Assembly: GCA_900554995.1 (NCBI GenBank)
Contig: USJJ01000060.1
Span: 1 to 7,230 of the forward strand
Reading direction: 5' to 3'
DNA from: an uncultured Ruminococcus sp.
Lineage (GTDB): Bacteria > Bacillota > Clostridia > Oscillospirales > Acutalibacteraceae
Length of the DNA: 7,230 nt
Numbering within the stretch: the first letter of the stretch is position 1; each line of letters opens with the position of its first letter. Below, in pieces: positions 1 through 5,904 of the stretch. Position numbers and translations under genes: made by a program. The notes beneath the pieces were generated by a model. It was given only the letters and a program-made list of their open reading frames with translations. It was not told the origin of the DNA and searched no databases.

Positions 1-156
1 ATCGGTACTCGTGATTACGGCGAGCTTTGCGAGTTCCTCAAGAAGGTTGACGAGCTCAGCAAGAATCACGTAGAAGAGAAGAGCTTTATCTTCACAATTT
101 CAGCCGACGAGGCTGATCTCCCGAAAGAAATCTTCGATTTCTGCAAGAAGATCTGA
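1..156 (+). CDS. C-terminal end of an unidentified protein (partial)
   Basis: An open frame enters from the left edge in frame 1 and stops at TGA 154-156, giving the last 51 residues of a protein whose start lies outside the window. The fragment is charged and soluble-looking. It has a helix-like stretch (GELCEFLKKVDELSKN) and then a probable beta strand (KSFIFTIS) before a short acidic helix ending in FCKKI. There is no membrane segment and no motif I recognise, so I give no function. It is taken as real because the frame is open from the edge, the codon choice resembles the neighbouring genes, and a strong terminator hairpin starts 18 nt after the stop. Confidence 0.75.
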   Translation: MGTRDYGELCEFLKKVDELSKNHVEEKSFIFTISADEADLPKEIFDFCKKI

Positions 157-174
157 CAAAGAGAATAACAGATT

Positions 175-206
175 AAAGGCTATCGGTCGTAAAACCGATA
201 GCCTTT
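175..206 (+). terminator. Hairpin terminator between convergent genes
   Basis: A perfect 13-bp stem (AAAGGCTATCGGT at 175-187 pairing with 194-206) encloses a 6-nt loop, CGTAAA. It lies just after the stop of the left-edge gene and is followed by only a short T run (204-207), so it is strong in stem but weak in U-tract. Read on the other strand it also gives a hairpin followed by TTT. It can therefore serve the leftward unit that ends at 285, for which no other terminator is visible. The 78 bases from 207 to 284 are AT-rich and show no other feature. Confidence 0.85.
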
Positions 207-284
207 TGGTGTATTTAGAGTCTTTAAAATTTTAGTAAAAGCTGATATTTGCTGTGCGGTAATCAAACTTTGAATGTTGTGTTA

Positions 285-1106
285 TCAAACCAACGCCGGT
301 TGTTTTTCTTCTGCCTTTTTAACGTCAAAGAGGTTTGTGAAATTGACAAGGAACAGGAGCAGGTATGTCGCCCACATCGGGAGGCTTTCGATAATTCCGT
401 TTTTGCCGACCGTTGCAAGGAGAACCAGCATAGCGACGAGTACAGCGCAGAAAACAGCGGTGAGCGCAATGAATTTCTTGTCCTTCGTTTTTGCCATATG
501 CAGAAGGAACATAACAATCGGAGCGGCGCAGCAGAATGCGAATACAAGCGCACCTGTCCAGTGAGACATACATCTGAGCGAGGTGAGAATAAGATCCTCA
601 CCCGCCGACGGGACATTGATCGTTACAAACATTGCCGCACAGCCTATGGAACCGCTGATTACGCCTGCTTTGTTGCTGTAATCAAATTTGCGATACATAA
701 GAAGTGTGTTGACGAAAATTGAGATCGGTGCAAAGATTCCCCACATCTTGAAGTGCCACGGATATTCAAGACCGATCATACTTGCCGTGAACTCAAACGG
801 ATTCTTGAAAAAGCCATACCATGTGATGAATACACAGCCGAATATAAGGCTTATCAGCGCAAAAGCCTTGTCACCCTTGCCGAGATTTGCATAAAGATAT
901 CTGTTGAGCAGAAATATGTAAAGAATCATAATCAAGCACGAACCGACAACCCATATCGGATAATAAATCGGTTTGAGGATTCCCGTCTCGGCAGCAGGGT
1001 AGGTGTCCGCTTTCATAAAGAAACACATCCATACCGCATAAACAGCAGTGAAAACGAGCCACATTATCGAATAGCCTTTTGAAATTTTCATATTATTTTT
1101 TGACAT
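285..1106 (-). CDS. Orphan polytopic membrane protein (about eight TM)
   Basis: A 273-residue protein that I do not recognise. About eight hydrophobic segments are visible, near residues 12-30, 49-67, 80-99, 121-138, 147-165, 184-204, 211-232 and 242-260, with a short Lys-rich C-terminal tail. Aromatic and Gly residues are frequent in the helices, and an SAGED stretch lies in the loop near residue 167. No transporter or enzyme signature was seen. The ATG start at 1104-1106 is supported by a near-perfect Shine-Dalgarno sequence, AAGGAGGG (1113-1120), six bases upstream. The gene follows tadA by 49 nt, and that gap holds its own promoter and a hairpin masking the SD. It could be co-transcribed with tadA or expressed alone. 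A small-molecule transporter or a membrane sensor are both possible, but the sequence does not decide. Confidence 0.85.
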   Translation of the reverse strand: MSKNNMKISKGYSIMWLVFTAVYAVWMCFFMKADTYPAAETGILKPIYYPIWVVGSCLIMILYIFLLNRYLYANLGKGDKAFALISLIFGCVFITWYGFFKNPFEFTASMIGLEYPWHFKMWGIFAPISIFVNTLLMYRKFDYSNKAGVISGSIGCAAMFVTINVPSAGEDLILTSLRCMSHWTGALVFAFCCAAPIVMFLLHMAKTKDKKFIALTAVFCAVLVAMLVLLATVGKNGIIESLPMWATYLLLFLVNFTNLFDVKKAEEKQPALV

Positions 1107-1107
1107 A

Positions 1108-1150
1108 AAAATCCCTCCTTGATTTGATTATACAGTAAAGGAGGGGTTTT
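1108..1150 (-). promoter_or_regulatory. SD-masking hairpin / terminator-like element
   Basis: In the leftward transcript, AAAACCCCTCCTT (1150-1138) can pair with AAGGAGGGATTTT (1120-1108). This gives eight GC-rich pairs, one C/A mismatch, then four A-U pairs, around a 17-nt loop. The 3' arm is the Shine-Dalgarno sequence of the eight-TM gene and runs directly into a T-run (1111-1107), so the element resembles both an intrinsic terminator for tadA transcripts and an SD-sequestering hairpin. Its behaviour is inferred, not shown. Confidence 0.6.
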
Positions 1151-1155
1151 GACAA
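1127..1155 (-). promoter_or_regulatory. Promoter for the eight-TM gene
   Basis: Reading leftward, TTGTCA (1155-1150) and a perfect TATAAT (1132-1127) are separated by exactly 17 nt. The -35 element begins on the base after the tadA stop codon. A start site six to seven bases beyond the -10 falls near 1120-1121, which would give a leader of only about 14 nt that begins with the AAGGAGGG ribosome binding site itself. Confidence 0.7.
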
Positions 1156-1608
1156 CTATTTTTTTTTTCTGAGCCTCTTGAAAAAATCGGAGAGCAATGC
1201 CGCACATTCTTCCTGCTTGAGTCCCGATATAACTTCCGGCTTATGATTGTACGGCAGGGAGAATAAATTTACAACGCTTCCGCACGAGCCGGCCTTTGAA
1301 TCCGAAGCTCCGTAAACAAGTCTTTTGATTCGACTGTTGATTATTGCGCCTGTGCACATCGGACACGGCTCAAGGGTAACATACATATCGCATTGCCAAA
1401 GCCGCCAGCCGCCGAGCGTTTTGCACGCCTCGTTGATTGCCTCAATTTCAGCGTGGGCAAGCGCATTCTTGTCGGTTTCACGGCGATTCCTGCCCCTGCC
1501 GACAATTCTGCCGTCAATGACTACGACAGCTCCGACGGGAACCTCTCCCTCTTTTGCCGCCTCCTTGGCAAGCTCAATGGCCTGATCCATAAAAAATTCA
1601 TCATTCAT
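1156..1608 (-). CDS. tadA: tRNA-specific adenosine deaminase TadA
   Basis: A 150-residue enzyme of the cytidine/deoxycytidylate deaminase fold. TadA converts adenosine 34 of tRNA-Arg(ACG) to inosine, letting one tRNA read several arginine codons. The zinc site is complete: His52 and catalytic Glu54 in AHAEIEA, and Cys82 and Cys85 in EPCPMCTGA. The length is normal for the family. The ATG at 1606-1608 lies 4 nt after the stop of the upstream membrane protease gene, whose last codons contain its ribosome binding site (AGAGGA, 1616-1621), so translation is probably coupled. The gene ends in Lys-Lys-Lys-TAG encoded within a run of ten A residues, a possible slippage site. Cytosine or guanine deaminase relatives are less likely given the motif spacing and size. 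Confidence 0.95.
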   Translation of the reverse strand: MNDEFFMDQAIELAKEAAKEGEVPVGAVVVIDGRIVGRGRNRRETDKNALAHAEIEAINEACKTLGGWRLWQCDMYVTLEPCPMCTGAIINSRIKRLVYGASDSKAGSCGSVVNLFSLPYNHKPEVISGLKQEECAALLSDFFKRLRKKK

Positions 1609-1612
1609 ATTT

Positions 1613-2794
1613 TTATCCTCTGAACGGAATGATCATAACGAAATACATTATAAAGAACGAGGCGATGACCGTTATGGCAATCGAGACGTTATACATTGTG
1701 CTTTTCTTAATACGTACATCCTTTCTTGCGTTCATAGCTCCCTTTATAAGGAAAAATGCGATTACTGCGATCGAGGCAACGGTGAAGAAGATTCCTCCCG
1801 CAGTGTTGATCTTCGTGAACGAGAGGGTAGTCAGCAGGCAGATAAAGAGCGATACCACAACCGACGGAGTGCAGAAAGCCGTCGAATACAGAAGTCGGTT
1901 GCCGATCTCGGCGTCGTTCTTGCCGAGTCTTTCAGGTTTCAGCCGCATAAAGAGAATGAATGCGGCAACGCCGAGCATCAGAATCGAACCCTCTATAACG
2001 TAGAAAAAAAACATATCGTCCTGAGAATGATTTGTATAGTAGATGGAAATTATCGTTGCCGAAAGGTTGTTGAGACAGTGAATTGCGACGGATGTCCAAA
2101 TGGAATTTGTTATGATCGCAAAATATCCGAGGGCAAGCCCCGCAATAAAGGCAAACGGGATCTGAACCATATTTCCGTGAAGCACGGCAAAGAGAACTGC
2201 CGAAACGACAATTGCAAATTTATCACCGTATTTTCTCAGCGGCTGCATAACAACTCCGCGCATTGCAAATTCCTCAACGAGCGGAGGAATGACAGCGTAT
2301 GCCGCAAGCTGCAAGACCCAGCCGAGCGGTGTGTTGGCTTCAAGCGTGTCGGGCTTTTCAAAGTCAACGCCTGTCACGCTCACCAATGATGAGAAAACGG
2401 CGGTTGCTCTGTCACCGATTGAACAGACAAGCAGACCCGTGAATACGGAGAAAAGGAAAAGCTCCTTTGACTTGGGAAGATTGAATATGTCAACGCTGAT
2501 CTTCTGCTCGGTGTTATAGAGAAAATAGACTAACACAAACGGCAGAAGAACGTAAACAATCGGTGCGATCGCACTGATTCCTGTCTGGAACAATGCGTCG
2601 GACTGATAGAGCGAATAAACTCCGAAAATCTGCAAAAGTGCCGCAACGGCATACTGCATAAGCGTGAAGCAGATCATTCCGCATCCGATGATGAATCCGA
2701 GCCTTCGTAGAGCCGCAACTTTTTTATCAACCAACGGATTGTATCCGCCGAACATATTATAAAGGTTTTGGTAATATGAATACTGATTATCCAT
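1613..2794 (-). CDS. CPBP-family (CAAX/ABI) intramembrane metalloprotease homologue
   Basis: A 393-residue membrane protein with a hydrophilic, Tyr/Asn-rich N-terminus of about 30 residues and roughly ten hydrophobic segments. The middle carries the signature of the CPBP (Rce1-like) family: EEFAMR (Glu174, Glu175, Arg179), FAVLHGN (Phe202, His206) and HCLNN (His239, Asn243). These are the residues thought to form the metal/active site in the membrane. Bacterial members are linked to bacteriocin maturation or self-immunity and to processing of membrane proteins, but no peptide substrate gene is visible here, so the substrate is unknown. About 110 residues of extra hydrophobic sequence (308-388) follow the core domain. 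The ATG at 2792-2794 has an AAGAGG site (2801-2806) six bases upstream. It is the first gene of the leftward unit and is coupled to tadA. Confidence 0.9.
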   Translation of the reverse strand: MDNQYSYYQNLYNMFGGYNPLVDKKVAALRRLGFIIGCGMICFTLMQYAVAALLQIFGVYSLYQSDALFQTGISAIAPIVYVLLPFVLVYFLYNTEQKISVDIFNLPKSKELFLFSVFTGLLVCSIGDRATAVFSSLVSVTGVDFEKPDTLEANTPLGWVLQLAAYAVIPPLVEEFAMRGVVMQPLRKYGDKFAIVVSAVLFAVLHGNMVQIPFAFIAGLALGYFAIITNSIWTSVAIHCLNNLSATIISIYYTNHSQDDMFFFYVIEGSILMLGVAAFILFMRLKPERLGKNDAEIGNRLLYSTAFCTPSVVVSLFICLLTTLSFTKINTAGGIFFTVASIAVIAFFLIKGAMNARKDVRIKKSTMYNVSIAITVIASFFIMYFVMIIPFRG

Positions 2795-2824
2795 ATCGCG
2801 CCTCTTTTCACTTCATTTTTATAT

Positions 2825-2853
2825 ATTATATATTAAAAAGATACAATTATCAA
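2825..2853 (-). promoter_or_regulatory. Promoter of the CPBP protease-tadA unit
   Basis: On the leftward strand TTGATA (2853-2848) and TATAAT (2830-2825) are separated by exactly 17 nt, a near-consensus sigma-A type promoter. Transcription would start near 2818, about 24 nt before the protease start codon, with the AAGAGG ribosome binding site inside the leader. Confidence 0.75.
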
Positions 2854-2906
2854 GGCGGTAAACTGTTAACTTTTTGAAAACAAATTGATACAGAGAAATA
2901 TACATC

Positions 2907-2935
2907 TTGTTTTTTATAATAATTTAATGTATAAT
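2907..2935 (+). promoter_or_regulatory. Probable promoter of the three-TM surface protein
   Basis: TTGTTT (2907-2912) and a perfect TATAAT (2930-2935) lie 17 nt apart, 30 nt before the ATG at 2966. The -10 is strong but the -35 is only a half match. An alternative pair, TTGAAA (2875-2880) with TATACA (2899-2904) and an 18-nt spacer, lies further upstream. The region is AT-rich, so chance matches are likely and the choice is tentative. Confidence 0.5.
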
Positions 2936-2965
2936 GGGTTTTACATTATTCAAGGAGATGGTTCA

Positions 2966-4705
2966 ATGGATCCGATTAAGGTAGATTTTACCGGCGGCGG
3001 AGCGGAGAAAGGTCCCGACAAGAAAACCGGTATTGTCATTCCTCCCGAAAAAAAAGGACTTAAAATCGTTATCAACATCATTTTGACAGCTATATTCGGC
3101 GGCATTCTTTATTATTTCATGCTTCCGGTTATGAACTTCAAGGATATCAAAATGTATCTTTTCTTCGGCGCAATCGCCGTAGTTTACTGTGCAATCAACT
3201 ATGTGACAAGCGGTGCGCTGAAAACTCCCGATTATGCGCCCTATGCAAAAAAATCCTCGCTTGTGCCGAAAATTTTCATCGGCGTTCTTGCGGCGATTGT
3301 TCTTGTCGGATTCCTTGTTTCGTCGGTATTCTTCCGTGCTTCGAGCTATTCAAAGATAATCGACGTTAAAACGGGCGACTTTGCAAAGGAAGTTGACGAG
3401 GCAGATTTTGCAACCGTTCCCGTAATTGATGAAAGCACAACATCGGTTATGGCAGAGAGAGCGCTCTCCGATCTTTCAAAGCTCGGATATGTTTCTCAGT
3501 TTACTGTTCAGCCGAAGTATTATCAGATTAATTATCACGATACTCCTGTCAGAGTTTCGTCTCTCCAGTATTCGAACATCATCAAGTGGCTCACCAACGC
3601 AAAGAACGGACTTCCGGCTTACGTTATCGTTGACGCAAGAACTCAGAAATCCACTCTTGTTGAGGTCAAGGACGGTATGAAGTATTCGACCGCCGACCAC
3701 TTTGCACACTATGTAACACGTCACGTTCGTTTCAAGTATCCGACCTATCTTCTCGACGAGCCGACATTTGAAATTGACGAATCCGGTCATCCGTACTGGA
3801 TTTTCGCTAAACTCGACAAGACAATCGGTCTTTTCGGCGGTACGGACGTAACGGGCGCAATCATTGTTGACAGCGTAACGGGCGAGTGTACGGAGTATTC
3901 GATCGACGAGATCAGAAACAACAACGACCTTGAATGGATCGACCGTGTCTATTCCGCCGACCTGCTTGTTGAGCAGTTTGACTACTACGGAAGATATCAG
4001 CGCGGCTTCTGGAACTCCGTTCTCGGTCAGAAGGACACATATTCAACCACCGAGGGCTATTCCTACCTCGCAATGAACGATGACGTTTATATGTATACGG
4101 GCGTTACTTCACTGACGAACGATGAATCGCTCACAGGTTTCGTCCTCATCAATCAGCGCACCAAGGAAGCAAAGTATTACAGCACTTCGGGCGCAAAGGA
4201 AACCTCGGCGCAGTCCTCGGCAGAGGGTCTTGTTCAGCAGTATGAATATGAAGCGTCATTCCCGCTTCTTCTCAACATTGACGGTGAACCGACATACTTT
4301 ATGTCGCTCAAGGATTCCAGCAAGCTCGTCAAGGGCTATGCAATGATCAACGTCGGTCAGTATTCGATCGGTGCAACGGGCAGCACGCTCACAAGCTGTA
4401 TTGAAAACTACGTCGCAGAGCTTGCCAAGAACAACATTAAGGTAAGCGTTGACACGGATAATATCAAGGATGATACAGGCAACGAGCAGAAGGACGTCAC
4501 CGTTACGGGTAAGGTAACGGATATCAGAACCGCTGTTATCGGCGGCGAGAGCGTTTATTACATCAAGCTCGACTCCTCGGCAAGCTACTATTCGGTCAAG
4601 GCGGCAGACTTTGAGAACATCGTCCTTGTAAACGACGGAGATACGGTCACACTCACCGTAACAACCGATAAGGGCACAATAATCCCCGTTTCGGGACTTA
4701 AATAA
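2966..4705 (+). CDS. Membrane-anchored protein with duplicated extracytoplasmic domain, unknown function
   Basis: A 579-residue protein. Its start is set at ATG 2966-2968, because AAGGAG (2952-2957) lies directly upstream, whereas the in-frame extension back to a TTG at 2885 crosses the likely promoter. A Lys/Gly/Pro-rich tail of about 30 residues precedes three hydrophobic segments (about 33-52, 61-82 and 101-123). The remaining roughly 450 residues are hydrophilic and probably outside the cell. Two regions resemble each other, about 219-307 (YVIVDARTQK, HVRFKYPTYLLDEP, HPYWIFAKLD, GAIIVDSVTGE) and about 391-468 (GFVLINQRTK, QYEYEASFPLLLNI, EPTYFMSLKD, YAMINV). This suggests an internal duplication of a PepSY-like alpha/beta unit. 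The last 70 residues (508-579) are strand-rich and could be an OB-like domain. I recall similar proteins in Firmicutes under vague names such as CvpA-related protein, which do not establish a role. The gene appears to be monocistronic. Confidence 0.88.
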   Translation: MDPIKVDFTGGGAEKGPDKKTGIVIPPEKKGLKIVINIILTAIFGGILYYFMLPVMNFKDIKMYLFFGAIAVVYCAINYVTSGALKTPDYAPYAKKSSLVPKIFIGVLAAIVLVGFLVSSVFFRASSYSKIIDVKTGDFAKEVDEADFATVPVIDESTTSVMAERALSDLSKLGYVSQFTVQPKYYQINYHDTPVRVSSLQYSNIIKWLTNAKNGLPAYVIVDARTQKSTLVEVKDGMKYSTADHFAHYVTRHVRFKYPTYLLDEPTFEIDESGHPYWIFAKLDKTIGLFGGTDVTGAIIVDSVTGECTEYSIDEIRNNNDLEWIDRVYSADLLVEQFDYYGRYQRGFWNSVLGQKDTYSTTEGYSYLAMNDDVYMYTGVTSLTNDESLTGFVLINQRTKEAKYYSTSGAKETSAQSSAEGLVQQYEYEASFPLLLNIDGEPTYFMSLKDSSKLVKGYAMINVGQYSIGATGSTLTSCIENYVAELAKNNIKVSVDTDNIKDDTGNEQKDVTVTGKVTDIRTAVIGGESVYYIKLDSSASYYSVKAADFENIVLVNDGDTVTLTVTTDKGTIIPVSGLK

Positions 4706-4721
4706 GACTTTATAAAAAATT

Positions 4722-4747
4722 ATCCCTGCGAAGCAATTCGCAGGGAT
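4722..4747 (+). terminator. Intrinsic terminator, GNRA tetraloop
   Basis: An 11-bp stem (4722-4732 with 4737-4747) is capped by a GCAA tetraloop and followed by a T-run (4747-4752), 16 nt after the stop of the three-TM protein. An A-run (4714-4719) on the other side lets it work leftward too, so it probably also ends the decayed regulator gene transcribed from the right. Confidence 0.93.
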
Positions 4748-4750
4748 TTT

Positions 4751-4878
4751 TTATATCTTCTTTTTCATCAGCCCGTGTCGGTTGCAATAAGCATAAATAA
4801 AGCCGTGACCTCCGACTGTGTCATTTTTCCTTTTTCATGCAGGCGTTTGACGGTTGCACCGGTAACATAATTATCCAT
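4751..4878 (-). pseudogene. Internally deleted XRE-type HTH regulator remnant
   Basis: From ATG 4876-4878 the leftward frame encodes 36 residues to TGA 4768-4770. The first 23 are the opening of an XRE helix-turn-helix domain (VKRLHEKGKMTQSE at residues 10-23), matching the usual motif in which a LREKKKMTQ-like stretch precedes the recognition helix. Then homology stops. One frame over, from 4810 to a TAA at 4751-4753, the sequence reads GHGFIYAYCNRHGLMKKKI. From memory this resembles the C-terminal end of Clostridia XRE proteins of about 200 residues that carry a desulfoferrodoxin-like metal site between HTH and tail. The simplest reading is a gene that lost its middle (roughly 150 codons) with an out-of-frame junction near 4810. 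No good ribosome binding site was seen, only GTAGAAAAA. A functional micropeptide cannot be excluded. The 79 bases up to rsmA hold nothing else convincing. Confidence 0.65.
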
Positions 4879-4957
4879 AATTTTTTCTACTTGGATTTAT
4901 TATGTCTTAATTTAATATGACTTTTACTTTTTACAACCTACGTTGCGTGGATACGCT

Positions 4958-5818
4958 TTATGCCCGCTTTTTCAGCTCCTCACAAAGCTCGCCCAACTGC
5001 TCCATTGTCAGAGCCTCGGCACGGACGGTGGGGGAGAGACCTGCGGCTTCGATCGCTTCGATGACTGTTGGTTTAGGTATTCCCGTTCCTGCGCTGATTC
5101 CGTTCGATGCAGTCTTTCTGCGCTGGCTGAATGCCGCCTTTACCATTGAGAAGAAAAATTTTTCGTCGCTGACCTCAATCGGCGGCTTTGAGAGTATGTC
5201 AAGTCGGATAACCGCACTGTCAACATTCGGAGAGGGCATAAACGATCCTCTTGAAACGTCGAAAAGCTTCTGCGCTTCGGCGTAATAATTGACCGCAACA
5301 GTGACTGCGCCCGAATCCCTTGAGCCGACATCGGCGCAAAGTCTGACGGCGGCTTCTTTCTGTACCATAACGGTGACAGACTCGATTTTCAGCTTGCTCT
5401 CGAGTAAACGCATTATGACAGGGGAAGTAATATAGTAGGGGAGATTGGCGCACACAACAACGGGCATATCACCGAATTCATCTTCAAGAATTCTGTGAAG
5501 GTCAACCTTGAGAATATCGCCGTTGATTATTTTAACGTTGTCAAATTCACCGAGCGTTTCATCAAGCACGGGCAAAAGCCTTGTGTCAAGCTCAACGCAA
5601 ACAACCTTGCTTGCACGTTTTGCAAGCTCTGCGGTCAGCACGCCGATTCCTGCACCGACCTCAAGCACACCGACACCCTCTCCTGCACCGCCTTCTTCGG
5701 CGATTCTCGGGCAAACGCCGGGGTTGATGATAAAATTCTGACCGAGCGCCTTGGAAAATGTGAAGCCGTGACGGCTTAAAACTGATTTTATAACGCTTAT
5801 ATCTGATAAATTATTCAT
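4958..5818 (-). CDS. rsmA: 16S rRNA (adenine1518-N6/adenine1519-N6)-dimethyltransferase
   Basis: RsmA (KsgA) uses S-adenosylmethionine to dimethylate two adjacent adenosines near the 3' end of 16S rRNA late in 30S assembly. Loss of the enzyme gives kasugamycin resistance in the bacteria studied. The 286-residue product has the full motif set: ALGQNFI at 24-30, the SAM-binding EVGAGIG at 53-59, GD at 100-101, the catalytic NLPYYI at 125-130, MPSPNVDSAV at 194-203 and SQRRKT at 231-236. I place the start at ATG 5816-5818 because AAAGAGG (5824-5830) lies five bases upstream. An ATG at 5857 would add 13 residues but lies at the predicted transcription start, so it is unlikely. The gene is divergent from galE and shares a tightly overlapping promoter region with it. 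No clear terminator follows the stop codon. Confidence 0.97.
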   Translation of the reverse strand: MNNLSDISVIKSVLSRHGFTFSKALGQNFIINPGVCPRIAEEGGAGEGVGVLEVGAGIGVLTAELAKRASKVVCVELDTRLLPVLDETLGEFDNVKIINGDILKVDLHRILEDEFGDMPVVVCANLPYYITSPVIMRLLESKLKIESVTVMVQKEAAVRLCADVGSRDSGAVTVAVNYYAEAQKLFDVSRGSFMPSPNVDSAVIRLDILSKPPIEVSDEKFFFSMVKAAFSQRRKTASNGISAGTGIPKPTVIEAIEAAGLSPTVRAEALTMEQLGELCEELKKRA

Positions 5819-5835
5819 AAATACCTCTTTAAATA

Positions 5836-5864
5836 TTGCATTTTGAATTGAAAACATATATAAT
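5836..5864 (+). promoter_or_regulatory. galE-hflX promoter
   Basis: TTGCAT (5836-5841) and a perfect TATAAT (5859-5864) are separated by 17 nt. Transcription would begin near 5871, giving a leader of about 34 nt. The -10 hexamer overlaps by two bases the -10 of the opposing rsmA promoter. Confidence 0.7.
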
Positions 5865-5891
5865 ATTACAGTATATGATAAATTTTGTCAA
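5863..5891 (-). promoter_or_regulatory. rsmA promoter
   Basis: Reading leftward, a perfect TTGACA (5891-5886) is followed after 17 nt by TAATAT (5868-5863), a four-of-six match to the -10 consensus. Transcription would begin near 5856, about 38 nt before the rsmA ATG. The -35 ends one base before the galE ribosome binding site (5893-5899), so this promoter lies within the galE leader. Confidence 0.65.
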
Positions 5892-5904
5892 TGAGGGTGA
5901 TTTT

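Noticed and set aside
249..722. 157-residue open frame on the + strand
   Set aside because: It lies antisense to the eight-TM gene, has a low-complexity, charged composition, no domain and no ribosome binding site. It is a by-product of the codon usage of the real gene.
2027..2389. 120-residue open frame on the + strand
   Set aside because: It lies wholly antisense to the CPBP protease core motifs and has no recognisable domain or start signal.
2885..2965. N-terminal extension of the three-TM protein from a TTG
   Set aside because: The stretch is AT-rich intergenic sequence containing the likely promoter, and the ATG at 2966 has a clear AAGGAG site.
4934..4956. Two small adjacent hairpins after the rsmA stop (CAAC/GTTG and GCGT/ACGC) as a terminator
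   Set aside because: Each stem has only four pairs and the two share bases, and no T-run follows in the leftward direction, so a terminator cannot be supported.
5495..5779. 94-residue open frame antisense to rsmA
   Set aside because: It is opposite the conserved SAM-binding and catalytic motifs of RsmA and has no independent support.
5819..5857. 13-residue N-terminal extension of RsmA
   Set aside because: It begins at the predicted transcription start and lacks an SD, while the ATG at 5818 has AAAGAGG at good spacing and gives normal family length.
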